Positions 49,268 through 58,832 of a stretch of 64,000 bases of DNA are shown piece by piece. Source of the stretch: Glutamicibacter sp. PS (GTDB lineage Bacteria > Actinomycetota > Actinomycetes > Actinomycetales > Micrococcaceae); assembly GCA_031317595.1 (NCBI GenBank), contig JANCMB010000001.1, forward strand, positions 62,001 through 126,000, given 5' to 3'. The position numbers were made by a program, and so were the translations under genes. The notes below the pieces were generated by a model. It saw only the letters and a program-made list of their open reading frames with translations, made no database searches and was not told the origin of the DNA. Within the stretch, counting starts at the first letter, position 1. Every line of letters begins with the position of its first letter.

Positions 49268-50965
49268 TTACCAGCGGCGACGGCGCCGGCGGCGGGTGCC
49301 GAACATACCGCGCAGTAGTTCGCGACCGAGGGTGTTGGCCGCATCCATGGCAAAGTCCATTATGGGGTTTCCCTGCTCCTGAGTCTTTCCCTGAACTGGT
49401 GGATGCGGACGTTGCTCGGTGGTGTTGCCAGTTGGTTCCGGCGCGCCGTGCGCATCATTAGGGATTTCGCCGGCTGGGGGAATGGATACACGGCGGCCCA
49501 GGATTGATTCGGCGATACGTTGAGCTTCCTCGTCGATGGATCCGGCGCCGCTGCTCCCGCTCGTGGCCGCCGGCTCGCTTTCGGGTGGCGCGGTTGGGGG
49601 CGCTGTCGTTGCCCGGGCTTCGGAGAGTAATTCATGGGCAGAGTCACGGTCTTGCACCGCAGCGTAACGTGCGGTGAGCGCCGAGGATGCAATGAGCTCG
49701 GCCTTGAGCCCGGCATCGGGTACCCCGATACGTGAGCCCGGTGAACTTAGCCGAGTCAGCGCACTGGGTGTTGGCACGCCACGTGGGTCTAAAACCGAGA
49801 TGACCGCCTCGCCGACCGAGGCCTCGCGTAAGGCACGGGAAAGGTCTAGGGGCCCGGTGGGGAAAGTGGAGATCACTGCCTTGAGGTCTTGCGCATCCTT
49901 GGGCGTAAACACTCGCACCGCATGCTGGATGCGATGGCCGAGCTGCCCCAGAACCTCTTGAGGGATGTCGCTGGAAGATTGTGAAATAAAGAAGAGTCCC
50001 ACCGACTTGGACCGGATGAGCCGCACCGTGGAGGTAATCGCATCCATGAATGCCTTCGAGGCATTTTCGAACACGAGATGTGCTTCATCAATGAAGAACA
50101 CGAGTTTCGGTTTTTCAAGATCGCCGACTTCGGGGAGTTCTTCGAAGAGCTCGGCGAGCAGCCAGATCATGAAGGTTGAGAAGACCAGTGGTTTGGATCG
50201 TAGCGAGTCAACTTCCAGGATGTTGAGCACCCCGAGCCCGTCATCGGTCAGCGAGATCAGGTCGTGCACGTCGAATTCCGGTTGCCCGAAGAATTGCTCC
50301 AACCCCTGGGCTTGAAGCATGGTCACGCCGCGTAGCAGGACCCCGGCGGTTGAGGCCGGTAACCCGCCCAATTCGCCTAGGTCCACTTCTCCCTCGTCCG
50401 AAAGCAAGTGAGCGATAACGGCCTTGAGGTCTTTGAGATCGTCCAGCGGCAAGTCGCGCTGGTTTGCGAAGTGAAATACCAACTGCAGGCATTGTTCTTG
50501 CGTGTCGTTCAGTTCCATCACACGCGAGAGCAAAATCGGTCCAAAAGAATCGAGCGAGGCCCGAATTGGCGCACCGTTACCGGAACCGGCCAGCGAAAGG
50601 AACTGCACCGGGTTAGCGCGAGCTTCGAACTCGACACTAATCGAGGAGAGCCGGGCCGAGAGTTTTTCGCTTGGTTCGGCCGTTTGGGCTAAGCCGCCGA
50701 GATCACCCTTAATATCCGCGAGGAAGGCAGGAATCCCGGCGGTGCTGAGCTGCTCGGCGATCACCTGCAGGGTCACGGTCTTTCCCGTACCGGTAGCCCC
50801 GGCGATCAACCCGTGCCGGTTGAGCATTCGCAAGGGCAGCCGGATGCCCGCCGTCGGGTCGGGCTGACCGTCGAGTAGGGCGGCGCCAAGAAAAAGGGCT
50901 GGGTCGGTAAAGGAGAAGCTACGCTTCAACGACTCGGCTGCGTGTGCCGGAACATTCTCGCTCAT
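49268..50965 (-). CDS. HerA-like ATPase/helicase (DUF853)
   Basis: 565 aa from the ATG at 50965; an ATG at 50983 adds six residues, and neither has a strong ribosome site. Walker A is GATGTGKTVT and Walker B KLVFFIDEAHLVF; the DUF853 core spans about residues 15-500. The C-terminal tail is a low-complexity Pro/Ala region and ends in RRRRRRRW. The DUF853 group of HerA/FtsK-type ATPases is common in bacteria but its role is not settled; no NurA nuclease gene is next to it. Confidence 0.9.
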   Translation of the reverse strand: MSENVPAHAAESLKRSFSFTDPALFLGAALLDGQPDPTAGIRLPLRMLNRHGLIAGATGTGKTVTLQVIAEQLSTAGIPAFLADIKGDLGGLAQTAEPSEKLSARLSSISVEFEARANPVQFLSLAGSGNGAPIRASLDSFGPILLSRVMELNDTQEQCLQLVFHFANQRDLPLDDLKDLKAVIAHLLSDEGEVDLGELGGLPASTAGVLLRGVTMLQAQGLEQFFGQPEFDVHDLISLTDDGLGVLNILEVDSLRSKPLVFSTFMIWLLAELFEELPEVGDLEKPKLVFFIDEAHLVFENASKAFMDAITSTVRLIRSKSVGLFFISQSSSDIPQEVLGQLGHRIQHAVRVFTPKDAQDLKAVISTFPTGPLDLSRALREASVGEAVISVLDPRGVPTPSALTRLSSPGSRIGVPDAGLKAELIASSALTARYAAVQDRDSAHELLSEARATTAPPTAPPESEPAATSGSSGAGSIDEEAQRIAESILGRRVSIPPAGEIPNDAHGAPEPTGNTTEQRPHPPVQGKTQEQGNPIMDFAMDAANTLGRELLRGMFGTRRRRRRRW

Positions 50966-51013
50966 GTGACATAGCTTACGCATTGGCCCGGCGTGTGCTA
51001 AGCCAACGCGCTA

Positions 51014-51778
51014 TTAAAACGGGTTGAGCAGGCGTTGAATGAAGTTTCGAGTACGCTCTTGACGCGGCTCGGTCAGCACCTGTGCCGCGGGCCCCTCCTC
51101 GACGACGACACCCTGGTCCATGAAGACCACACGGTCGGCGACATCGCGGGCGAAGGCCAGCTCATGGGTGACCAGCACCATAGACCACCCTTCCGCAGCA
51201 AGTTCCTTGATCACGCGCAACACTTCGCCAACGAGCTCTGGATCCAACGCACTGGTGGGCTCATCGAAGAGCAACAAATCGGGCTTGAGCATAAGCGCGC
51301 GCACAATACCGACACGCTGCTGCTGTCCGCCGGACAGCGATGAAGGGTACTCATTGGCCTTCTCGGCCAGTCCCACCCGATTGAGAAGCGCTTGGGCTTC
51401 GTTGATCACCTCGTCCTTGGGGCGCTGCTGCACCTCAAGAGGACCGATGGTGATATTTTGCAGCACCGTGAGGTGGGGGAAGAGGTGATGGCCCTGGAAT
51501 ACCATGGCCGAACGTTGACGCAGCACCGTGGCCTGCTTGGCTGTGGTCTTGGTGCCGAACGTGACCTCTGGCCCGCCGGTAAACCCCACGGTGCCCTGGT
51601 CCGGGCGTTCCAGACCGTTGAGGCAACGAAGCGCGGTGGTCTTCCCGGAGCCAGAGGGACCGATGAGGGCCACGACCTCACCGGAACCCACGCTAAAGGA
51701 GATGCCGCGTAACACCTCATTTGCGCCAAAGGACTTGTGAATGTTCTCGACGAACAGCAGCGGGCTAGTGGGCGACAT
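51014..51778 (-). CDS. Polar amino acid ABC transporter ATP-binding protein
   Basis: 254 aa. Walker A GPSGSGKTT, signature LSGGQQQRVGIVRAL, Walker B LLLFDEPTSALDPE and H-loop THELAFA are complete, with the ALDPELVGEVL form typical of the PAAT (HisP/GlnQ/TcyC) group. It overlaps the permease gene by 14 bp and ends the SBP-permease-ATPase operon. Substrate probably cystine or another polar amino acid, judging from the binding protein. Confidence 0.93.
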   Translation of the reverse strand: MSPTSPLLFVENIHKSFGANEVLRGISFSVGSGEVVALIGPSGSGKTTALRCLNGLERPDQGTVGFTGGPEVTFGTKTTAKQATVLRQRSAMVFQGHHLFPHLTVLQNITIGPLEVQQRPKDEVINEAQALLNRVGLAEKANEYPSSLSGGQQQRVGIVRALMLKPDLLLFDEPTSALDPELVGEVLRVIKELAAEGWSMVLVTHELAFARDVADRVVFMDQGVVVEEGPAAQVLTEPRQERTRNFIQRLLNPF

Positions 51779-52430
51779 ACTTTTCCAATCGGCCTTCGAG
51801 ACGGTTCTGGTACATGGACAGCAACAAGCAGATAACCCAGTAGATTACTGCCGCCTCCATGTAGAGGACCATGAATTGTAGGGTGCTGGCCGCGATTTCC
51901 TGGGCCTTGCGGAACATCTCGGTAACGAGGATCAACGAGGCCAGCGAGGTGTCTTTGACCAGTGAAATGAAGGTGTTCGACAGTGGCGGAGTCGCCACGC
52001 GCAGGGCTTGGGGGAGGATCAGCCGAAACAGCGTGCGAGTATGTGACATGCCGATGGTGTAGCCCGCCTCCCACTGCCCGCGGGGTACCGACAAGATCGC
52101 CGCGCGAATGATTTCAGCGGCGTAGCCGGCGACATTGATGCTGAAGGCAATGATGGCGCTAGGCCAGGGGTCGATGGTCGCACCCAGCGAGGGAAGGCCA
52201 TAGAAAATCACGAAGAGCTGCACGAGCAGCGGGGTGCCGCGAACCGCCGAAATGAAGGCTCTGGCAATACCGGAAAGCACCGCGTTGGAGCTCATACGCA
52301 TGAGGGCGATGATCAGCGCCAGCACCATGCCCAAGGTGAAGCTCAGCAGGGTTAGCGGAATAGTGCCGATCAGTGCCCCGCGCAGCAGCGGCCACAAGGA
52401 ATCAAGCGCAAGCTGCCCAATGGAGTCCAT
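51765..52430 (-). CDS. Polar amino acid ABC transporter permease
   Basis: 221 aa from the ATG at 52430, supported by GAGGAG; a start at 52442 is less likely. Five to six helices. The EAA-type loop and the family motif RGTPLLVQLFVIFYGLP are intact, as expected for the HisM/GlnP/TcyB group. A single permease gene means the channel is a homodimer. Operon with the ATPase and, after a hairpin, with the binding protein gene upstream. Confidence 0.93.
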   Translation of the reverse strand: MDSIGQLALDSLWPLLRGALIGTIPLTLLSFTLGMVLALIIALMRMSSNAVLSGIARAFISAVRGTPLLVQLFVIFYGLPSLGATIDPWPSAIIAFSINVAGYAAEIIRAAILSVPRGQWEAGYTIGMSHTRTLFRLILPQALRVATPPLSNTFISLVKDTSLASLILVTEMFRKAQEIAASTLQFMVLYMEAAVIYWVICLLLSMYQNRLEGRLEKYVAH

Positions 52431-52459
52431 GTATCTCCTCAAAATTCAGGTGCACGTGC

Positions 52460-52493
52460 CACTGGCCCCAGGATCGAGTCCGTGGGGCCAGTG
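52460..52493 (-). terminator. Intercistronic hairpin between binding protein and permease genes
   Basis: CACTGGCCCCA and TGGGGCCAGTG form an 11-bp perfect stem with a 12-nt loop, without T tract. This placement is typical of RNA-protecting or attenuating hairpins that give more binding protein than permease. Confidence 0.75.
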
Positions 52494-52520
52494 TAGTGCG
52501 CCGCGTTAGATCGTGCGCTG

Positions 52521-53324
52521 TTACTTGCTGATATCTTCGCCGAAGTACTTCTCGGAAATCTTTGCCAAGGTGCCCTCGGCGCGAAGCTCATCCAGAGCGT
52601 CATCGATGGCATCGCGGAGCTCGGCAGAGTCCTTGCGAAGGGCGACTCCCGCTTCGTTCTTCTCCGGGGCTTCCGCAGCAATCTTGATGGACTCATCCGG
52701 CTGCTGCTTTTGCGCGTCCAAGTAGGAGAGCTTGTCGTTGATGGTGGCGTCGACGCGGCCCTGCTTGAGTAGGGTCAGGGATTGTGCCCAGCCCTCCACG
52801 GGCTCGACGGTGGCACCTAGTTCCTTGGCGGTCTCGAACCAGTTGCTGGTCTGTGACTGGGCTGTGCGCTTTCCCTTGAGATCATCGAAGGACTTGATGT
52901 CGGTGTTGCCGGATGTGGTGACCACGACACCAGTCGTCACCGAGTACGGCTGGCTGAACAGTAGGGTTTCTTTGCGCTTGTCGTTGATGGTGACCTGATT
53001 GGCGATGGCATCGAAGCGCTTGGCTTCCAACCCGGTGAAGACGGCGTCCCACTGAGTTTCCTTGAAATCAACCTTGACGCCGAGCTTTTCGCCTACTGCC
53101 TCGATGACTTCGACGTCGTAGCCGGTGAGCTTATCGCCCTCGTGGTAGCTAAAGGGACGGTAGGTACCTTCGGTGCCGACGGTGAGCACGCCCGACTCTT
53201 TGACCTGCTCCAACGAGTTGGTTCCTGGCGATGCCGAGTTACCTTCGCCTGTCGAAGAACCGCAAGCAGTCAGGGCCAAGGCCAAGGTGGCCGCCGATGC
53301 GATCAGGGAAAGGGTGCGCTTCAT
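52521..53324 (-). CDS. Amino acid-binding lipoprotein (cystine/polar amino acid type)
   Basis: 267 aa. Signal peptide with lipobox (ALTAC, Cys ~21) and linker. The SBP_bac_3 domain follows: LTVGTEGTYRPFSYHEGDKL, TGYDVEVIEAVGEKLG, and KRFDAIANQVTINDKRKE. These last features are shared with cystine-binding FliY/TcyA, so cystine is a reasonable ligand, but others are possible. First gene of the operon; a 157-bp gap separates it from the AEC gene. Confidence 0.9.
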   Translation of the reverse strand: MKRTLSLIASAATLALALTACGSSTGEGNSASPGTNSLEQVKESGVLTVGTEGTYRPFSYHEGDKLTGYDVEVIEAVGEKLGVKVDFKETQWDAVFTGLEAKRFDAIANQVTINDKRKETLLFSQPYSVTTGVVVTTSGNTDIKSFDDLKGKRTAQSQTSNWFETAKELGATVEPVEGWAQSLTLLKQGRVDATINDKLSYLDAQKQQPDESIKIAAEAPEKNEAGVALRKDSAELRDAIDDALDELRAEGTLAKISEKYFGEDISK

Positions 53325-53482
53325 GAGGTGCCTCGCAGTGTCGTAAATGAATCAAAGGTGTACCGCTGAGAACGGTCAAGCCGTCGCCAGTATTCCGCAA
53401 GATTCCTCTGCCGCACCCTACTAGGGCAAAGATGACGTCATATTTCTCAATATGAGCCCGTGAACCATCTGCCGCTTAGCGG

Positions 53483-54412
53483 TTAGATGCCTAGCCACCA
53501 CGCCAAAAGCATCATCATCGGGATGGCGCAGACCGTGGTCAGCAGTACGGTATCCTTCGCGATCACCACGCCCCGTTCGTAGCGGGATGCCGTCACGAAA
53601 ATATTCTGCGCAGTCGGCAGGCCGGCCATGATGACGGCGGCAACAACCAGCGGCATCGGTAGCCCGAAGACGAACGTTGCCAGAACCCACGCAATCGCCG
53701 GCTGGATCAACAATTTACAGAGGGTGCCGATCAAGACATCGGCTCGTCGACCCTGCGCCTTCTCCAAGGGTTTCGAACCCACGAGCGAGATTCCAAAGGC
53801 CAGCAGCATGGCGGGAATGGAGGCTCCAGAGATCAGTTCGATCGGTTGCAGGATCTGTTCGGGTAGCTGCACGTTGGTCAGCGCCACAAAGAGCCCCAGC
53901 AGGGAACCAATGATCATCGGGTTACGGGCCGTCGAGGCGATCATGGCTAAGACGGTAGTCCGTCTTTTACTGGTCGTAGCATCGAGCATCGCCAGGTTGA
54001 TCGGTTGATAGAGCGCCAGCTGAAAGAGAATGATGGGTGCAGCTTGCGCCGCATCGCCAAGCACGTAGAGCGCAATAGGTAACCCCAGATTGGCGGAGTT
54101 CACGGTGGACGAGGCCATGGCCGCGACAATTCGTTCACTGGCACTACGTTTGAGCCACTTGGCGGTGATCAGATGGAAAACTGCCGCGGTGGCGAAGGCG
54201 GACAGTGCCGCAATCAATAGCAGCGGGCCGAGCACTGCGACCGGGTCGGACTCCGCCAAGGTCAGGAACAGCAGAGCGGGGCTGGCCACGAAGAACGTCA
54301 GGCGATTCAACACCCAGCGGCCTTGATCACCCAGCACCCCGGTGCGGCCCACAAGATAGCCAACGGCGATCACAATCCAAATAATGGAAAAGCCGGATAA
54401 CACCCCGGTCAT
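53483..54412 (-). CDS. AEC family transporter (auxin efflux carrier type)
   Basis: 309 aa, ten hydrophobic helices in two inverted five-helix halves. TVNSANLGLPIALYVLGD and VMAGLPTAQNIFV-like (MAGLPTAQNIFVTA) lie at the discontinuous helices. Bacterial AEC members such as MdcF or MleP carry malonate, malate or other small acids. No partner enzyme is adjacent, so substrate is unknown. Confidence 0.9.
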   Translation of the reverse strand: MTGVLSGFSIIWIVIAVGYLVGRTGVLGDQGRWVLNRLTFFVASPALLFLTLAESDPVAVLGPLLLIAALSAFATAAVFHLITAKWLKRSASERIVAAMASSTVNSANLGLPIALYVLGDAAQAAPIILFQLALYQPINLAMLDATTSKRRTTVLAMIASTARNPMIIGSLLGLFVALTNVQLPEQILQPIELISGASIPAMLLAFGISLVGSKPLEKAQGRRADVLIGTLCKLLIQPAIAWVLATFVFGLPMPLVVAAVIMAGLPTAQNIFVTASRYERGVVIAKDTVLLTTVCAIPMMMLLAWWLGI

Positions 54413-54462
54413 GCACCGCTCCTCTCGAACGGGCGGCCTGGACCCTACCGACCAGCCGAAAC

Positions 54463-54494
54463 CAAAAATGCCGGAACCTTGGCGGTTCCGGCAT
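54463..54494 (-). terminator. Terminator of the tRNA-Gly gene
   Basis: ATGCCGGAACC and GGTTCCGGCAT pair perfectly (11 bp, loop of 5). Read on the minus strand it ends in TTTTTGG, 12 bp after the tRNA. Confidence 0.92.
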
Positions 54495-54505
54495 CTAGAT
54501 ATGCG

Positions 54506-54576
54506 AGCGGGCGACGGGAATCGAACCCGCGTATCGAGCTTGGGAAGCTAGCGCTCTACCATTGAGCTACGCCCGC
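54506..54576 (-). tRNA. tRNA-Gly (anticodon CCC)
   Basis: The complementary strand folds into a 71-nt cloverleaf: acceptor GCGGGCG/CGCCCGC, D arm GCTC/GAGC, anticodon loop TTCCCAA, T arm with TTCGATT loop, discriminator T, and no encoded CCA. The anticodon stem CTAGC/GCTCG has a U-C mismatch at positions 28-42. Anticodon CCC reads GGG glycine codons. Confidence 0.95.
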
Positions 54577-54673
54577 ACATGCCGCCTATCGTTTCCTGAG
54601 GCAACATCGAAAACACTAGTCGATCGCTAGGTGGCGCGCAAATTCACAAGGCTATGTGTCGCGTTAATGAGGA

Positions 54674-54704
54674 GCAGGCGAGAACCTATTCGGTTCCCGC
54701 CTGC
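54674..54704 (-). terminator. Hairpin downstream of the SseB-like gene
   Basis: GCAGGCGAGAACC and GGTTCCCGCCTGC pair with one mismatch over a 5-nt loop. It is the likely end of the SseB-like transcript. The rest of the 277-bp gap (54577-54853) holds the tRNA promoter and no gene. Confidence 0.6.
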
Positions 54705-54853
54705 AAGGCACCGGACGGCCTAATGGCGGTCCAGGCAACTTTAGAATAACCCAAGGTTCGCGGTCGGCGAAATCCTTCGTTCATCCATTGGTTAACGTCG
54801 CTTCACGCTGGGTTCACGCCAGGAAAAGCGCGAGCGTAAATCCTGGTGTTCGG

Positions 54854-55315
54854 TTAGGCCGAAGGTGGGTTGAAGAAGCGCTCCTTCAGCGTCTGAACAC
54901 CCTTAGCGGGGACTTCGAAGCTGAGGCTGTCACCGGGGTTGACCACGAATCCCACCGAATCTAGGGACTTGACGATATTCGCCCCCTGAATTTTCACCCC
55001 ATAGGGGCATTCGTCAATGTAGGCGTCTGGGATGCGCTCGGGGGAGGTGAACACCACGACGAGACTTTCGCCCGCTGGGTTGGTCACCACCATGGGCTGA
55101 GCGTTCTTGTTCTCGCCGGTTACCGGCTCTCGGCTGAGGAAGTACACCTCAGCGGTCATGAATGCGCTCATCACCGAACCGGAAAGCTCAGGCTTGTTCT
55201 GCCCGGCCTGAATCATCATTTCGAAGTGCGTGGCCGCCTTGGAGCGATCCTGCTTCGTGGGAGGCTGCTGGCCGCTGTCTTGTGCCGCGTCGGCGTCGTT
55301 ATGCTCGGTGCTCAT
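54854..55315 (-). CDS. SseB-like protein
   Basis: 153 aa from the ATG at 55315 (TGGGGG upstream); in-frame starts up to 55402 give an unlikely N-terminus. After a charged 25-residue start, the core (TAEVYFLSREPVTGENKNAQ then ESLVVVFTSPERIPDA) resembles the SseB N-terminal domain common in actinobacteria. Soluble, cytoplasmic, no catalytic motif seen. Divergent from fumarase by 111 bp. Role unknown. Confidence 0.65.
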   Translation of the reverse strand: MSTEHNDADAAQDSGQQPPTKQDRSKAATHFEMMIQAGQNKPELSGSVMSAFMTAEVYFLSREPVTGENKNAQPMVVTNPAGESLVVVFTSPERIPDAYIDECPYGVKIQGANIVKSLDSVGFVVNPGDSLSFEVPAKGVQTLKERFFNPPSA

Positions 55316-55426
55316 AACCCCCAGCATGTCGCGTACGTGACCAGCGACGCAAACGCCAACTAAGGAAACGACGGGTGAATCGCTAGACTGGACGATGAGC
55401 ATTCATATTCATTTCAAGGACTGAGC

Positions 55427-57133
55427 ATGCCTGAATTCCGTTATGAGGATCTTTTGCCGATCGGCGAAGATCAGACCGAATACCGCAAGATTTCCTCCGA
55501 GGGCGTCAGCGTCGTCGCCGGGCCGGACGGTAAGAACTTCCTGCAGGTGTCTCCCGAGGCGCTCGAACTGTTGGCTGAAACCGCCCTGCACGACATCTCG
55601 CACTACCTGCGCTCGGCGCACCTGCAGCAACTGCGCAACATCCTCGATGACGAGGAAGCCAGCGCAAACGACAAGTTTGTGGCCCTGGACCTGCTGAAGA
55701 ACGCCAATATTGCCGCCGGCGGCATCTTGCCAATGTGCCAAGACACGGGTACAGCCATCGTGATGGGCAAGCGTGGTCAGCGAGTTTTGACCCAGGAGCA
55801 GGACGAGATTTCCCTCTCTCGCGGCATTTACAACGCCTACACCAAACTGAATCTGCGTTACTCCCAGTTGGCTCCGTTGACGACGTGGGAGGAGAAGCAG
55901 ACCGGTAACAACCTGCCCGCCCAGATCGATCTGTATGCAGATACCAAGGCCGGTCACGACACCAGTTACAAGTTCCTGTTCATGGCCAAGGGCGGCGGAA
56001 GCGCCAACAAGTCCTTCCTGTATCAGGAGACCAAGGCCATTCTCAATGAGAATGCCATGCTGAAGTTCCTCGATGAGAAGCTTCGTTCGTTGGGTACCGC
56101 GGCTTGCCCGCCCTACCACCTGTCGATCGTGATCGGTGGCACGAGCGCCGAAATGGCGTTGAAGACCGCAAAATACGGTTCGGCTAAGTACCTGGACAAC
56201 CTGCCTACCGAAGGTGCCATGACCGGACGCGGCTTCCGCGATACCGAGCTGGAGGAGAAGGTTCTCGAACTGACCCGCAACTTTGGCATCGGCGCACAGT
56301 TTGGCGGCAAGTACTTCTGCCATGACGTCCGCGTGGTGCGTTTGCCGCGCCATGGCGCTTCGCTGCCGGTAGCCATTGCCGTTTCGTGCTCGGCCGACCG
56401 ACAGATGCTCGCCAAGGTCACGGAGGAAGGCCTCTTCGTCGAGCAGCTGGAAACCGACCCGGCGCGCTTCATGCCCGAGGCCTCGCACCCGGCCGTGGCA
56501 GAGCACGATGATGCCACCGACGGCGTCACAGGCACCGGAGGATCCTCGGTGGTAAAGGTTGACCTGAACCAGCCTATGGATCAGATCCTCGAGCTTCTGA
56601 CCCAGTTCCCGGTCAAGACCCGCCTGTCGCTGACCGGTCCCTTGGTTGTTGCCCGCGATATCGCGCACGCAAAGATCAAGGAGCGGCTGGATGCGGGTGA
56701 AGAGATGCCGCAGTATTTGAAGGATCACCCGGTCTACTACGCGGGCCCGGCGAAGACCCCAGACGGCATGGCTTCTGGTTCCTTCGGACCAACCACCGCA
56801 GGGCGTATGGATTCCTACGTGGAGCAGTTCCAGGCCGCCGGTGGGTCGAAGGTCATGCTGGCCAAGGGCAACCGTTCAAAGCAGGTGACCGACGCCTGCA
56901 ACTCCCACGGTGGGTTCTACCTCGGTTCGATCGGTGGTCCGGCCGCACGCCTGGCGCAGGACTGCATCAAGAAGGTCGAAGTCATCGAGTACGAAGAACT
57001 CGGCATGGAAGCCGTGTGGCGCATCGAGGTCGAAGACTTCCCGGCGTTCATCGTGGTGGACGACAAGGGCAACGACTTCTTTGAAGCCACCAGCAAACCC
57101 ACTTTCACTGGAATTCCGGTGCGTGCCAAGTAG
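55427..57133 (+). CDS. fum: Class I fumarate hydratase (iron-sulfur)
   Basis: 568 aa, the size of the fused two-domain class I fumarases (FumA/B). Cysteines for the [4Fe-4S] cluster lie in [19 protein letters not shown] and KYFCHDV-like contexts, and the C-terminal beta domain ends near [13 protein letters not shown]. It interconverts fumarate and malate in the TCA cycle. Many actinobacteria use class II FumC, so this oxygen-sensitive form may be an additional or sole enzyme. Ribosome site weak (CAAGGACTGAGC). Confidence 0.95.
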   Translation: MPEFRYEDLLPIGEDQTEYRKISSEGVSVVAGPDGKNFLQVSPEALELLAETALHDISHYLRSAHLQQLRNILDDEEASANDKFVALDLLKNANIAAGGILPMCQDTGTAIVMGKRGQRVLTQEQDEISLSRGIYNAYTKLNLRYSQLAPLTTWEEKQTGNNLPAQIDLYADTKAGHDTSYKFLFMAKGGGSANKSFLYQETKAILNENAMLKFLDEKLRSLGTAACPPYHLSIVIGGTSAEMALKTAKYGSAKYLDNLPTEGAMTGRGFRDTELEEKVLELTRNFGIGAQFGGKYFCHDVRVVRLPRHGASLPVAIAVSCSADRQMLAKVTEEGLFVEQLETDPARFMPEASHPAVAEHDDATDGVTGTGGSSVVKVDLNQPMDQILELLTQFPVKTRLSLTGPLVVARDIAHAKIKERLDAGEEMPQYLKDHPVYYAGPAKTPDGMASGSFGPTTAGRMDSYVEQFQAAGGSKVMLAKGNRSKQVTDACNSHGGFYLGSIGGPAARLAQDCIKKVEVIEYEELGMEAVWRIEVEDFPAFIVVDDKGNDFFEATSKPTFTGIPVRAK

Positions 57134-57143
57134 GCGATAAATA

Positions 57144-57185
57144 GCGAAGGGGTACCCAAGCCAAATGGCCTGGGTACCCCTTCGC
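57144..57185. terminator. Bidirectional terminator between fumarase and VanY-type genes
   Basis: GCGAAGGGGTACCCA (57144-57158) and its complement (57171-57185) form a 15-bp perfect stem between convergent genes. Confidence 0.9.
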
Positions 57186-57207
57186 CGTTAAAACGCTGCC
57201 GTTACCT

Positions 57208-58089
57208 TTAGAAGCCGAAGCTCCAATCACGGAAGGGCGGCAGAAAACGCAGAACGAGCAGATCGTCGATGGAGGAATTCTCGGATGACTTCTGCCGCGT
57301 GGTGGTGGACTCTTCCTGCTTGGCCTTCTCTTTCTTTGGTTCTGCTGATTTCGAGGATTCTGACTTCTTGCCCGCCTTCTCGGCGTCTTCGGCCGAAGTA
57401 TCTTCCTTCGCCTGCCCCTTGAGCAGATCGATATATTCCTCGAAGGTCGACACCTTGCTAGCTTCCATCGCCTGGGCATGCTCGGTACCGATGTACCGGA
57501 CGTGCCACGGCTCGTACTTATAACCGGTGGTAGCTTCTTCACCTTCCGGGTAACGGATGATCAGCCCATAGTCGACGGCATGCTTTGCAACCCAGAGGCC
57601 AGCGGCGGTATCCCCAAAGCAGGCGTGAAGCTGGCACTTTCCGCTGCTGTATCCAACATCTGCGGCGAGGCCGAGCTGGTGCTCGCTCGTGCCGGGGCGG
57701 GCTGAGATGCGCTCGGCGTACGCGGTGCCGTACTGATTCTGGTACTTCGCGAAGAGGGTCGCTTGACGGTTGTAGGAGCGGTAGGCGCTGATGAGCTTGA
57801 TCGGATGCCCTGCAGCACGTGCGTCGGCGATGAGTTGCTCAACGGCTGCGGCGGCGTCGGCACGAAGTTTGTCGCTGGAACCCGGGACCGTGACCAGATT
57901 CTCCGGGACATAATCTTCCGGAGAAAGCTGCGTCGTGGGGTTGATCAATGCGATCAGACTCGACGGGTCGCTGAAATCGGACTGTTCAACGCTCGGTAAG
58001 TCTGTTGGTGCGGCCTGCGCCAAGCTCGCCGAACCCAAAAGCAGGGCGACGCTGGTAAGAGTGGCGGCAGCCGTGGACTTCAATCGCAT
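57208..58089 (-). CDS. Secreted D-Ala-D-Ala carboxypeptidase (VanY family)
   Basis: 293 aa. Signal peptide ends near AQAAP (residue ~27). The VanY/peptidase M15B domain (about 60-215) contains the zinc-ligand motifs SEHQLGLAADV and EPWHVRYIG, with catalytic glutamate in between as expected. The C-terminal ~80 residues are highly charged and low in complexity (KKSESSKSAEPKKEKAKQEE), probably a cell-wall binding or disordered tail. It trims peptidoglycan stem peptides outside the cell. Confidence 0.92.
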   Translation of the reverse strand: MRLKSTAAATLTSVALLLGSASLAQAAPTDLPSVEQSDFSDPSSLIALINPTTQLSPEDYVPENLVTVPGSSDKLRADAAAAVEQLIADARAAGHPIKLISAYRSYNRQATLFAKYQNQYGTAYAERISARPGTSEHQLGLAADVGYSSGKCQLHACFGDTAAGLWVAKHAVDYGLIIRYPEGEEATTGYKYEPWHVRYIGTEHAQAMEASKVSTFEEYIDLLKGQAKEDTSAEDAEKAGKKSESSKSAEPKKEKAKQEESTTTRQKSSENSSIDDLLVLRFLPPFRDWSFGF

Positions 58090-58250
58090 CGTTGTTATGT
58101 TCCTAGGTGACTCAGCGCGGTGATGTGCAGGCCTAGAATACCGGGCAAACCTTGGGATCGGGTGAACAAATTTTGGCCGTAAGGGTCGCCGGTGCCGACC
58201 AGCGACGACTCTGTTACCTAGAAAGCCCCATCGGCAGGTAAATTTAGAGC

Positions 58251-58832
58251 GTGCTGTATTCAGATGGTGATATTAAACGAGAAATTTCCGCCGGTCATAT
58301 TGGGCTCGAACCCTATGACCCGGCGATGGTCCAGCCGGCGTCCGTGGATGTGCGCCTAGACCGCTATTTCAGGCTCTTCGATAACCACAAGTACGCACAT
58401 ATCGACCCGGCCACCGACCAACCCGAGCTGACTCGCTTGGTTGAGGTCGATCCGGATGAACCCTTCATTCTGCACCCCGGCGAATTCGTGCTTGGCTCCA
58501 CCTACGAGGTGGTGACCCTGGGTAATGGTGTGGCCGCACGCTTGGAGGGTAAGAGCTCGCTAGGTCGCCTCGGTTTGCTCACGCACTCCACCGCAGGTTT
58601 CATTGATCCGGGATTCTCCGGTCACGTAACCTTGGAGCTATCCAATATGGCGACGCTGCCCATTAAGCTGTGGCCCGGTTCGAAGATCGGCCAGCTCTGC
58701 TTCTTCCGGCTCACCTCAGATGCCGAGCACCCTTACGGCTCGGGGGCATACGGCAACCGTTATCAGGGACAGCGTGGCCCCACGGCTTCGCGTAGTCATC
58801 TGAACTTCCATTTGACCACTCTGGAAAACTAG
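58251..58832 (+). CDS. dcd: dCTP deaminase, bifunctional DCD-DUT type
   Basis: 193 aa from a GTG at 58251. [11 protein letters not shown] is the family start, and [12 protein letters not shown] plus [19 protein letters not shown] carry the conserved Ser/Arg and glutamate region. TAGFIDPG at that place is the pattern of the bifunctional enzymes of Mycobacterium and Methanocaldococcus, which turn dCTP into dUMP directly. It supplies dUMP for thymidylate synthesis. Its stop overlaps the convergent MFS gene by CTAG. Confidence 0.95.
   Translation: MLYSDGDIKREISAGHIGLEPYDPAMVQPASVDVRLDRYFRLFDNHKYAHIDPATDQPELTRLVEVDPDEPFILHPGEFVLGSTYEVVTLGNGVAARLEGKSSLGRLGLLTHSTAGFIDPGFSGHVTLELSNMATLPIKLWPGSKIGQLCFFRLTSDAEHPYGSGAYGNRYQGQRGPTASRSHLNFHLTTLEN

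Noticed and set aside
55409-56728. 439-codon open frame on the minus strand opposite fumarase
   Set aside because: It mirrors the codon structure of the fumarase gene, has no recognisable domain, and the plus-strand product is an unmistakable class I fumarase.
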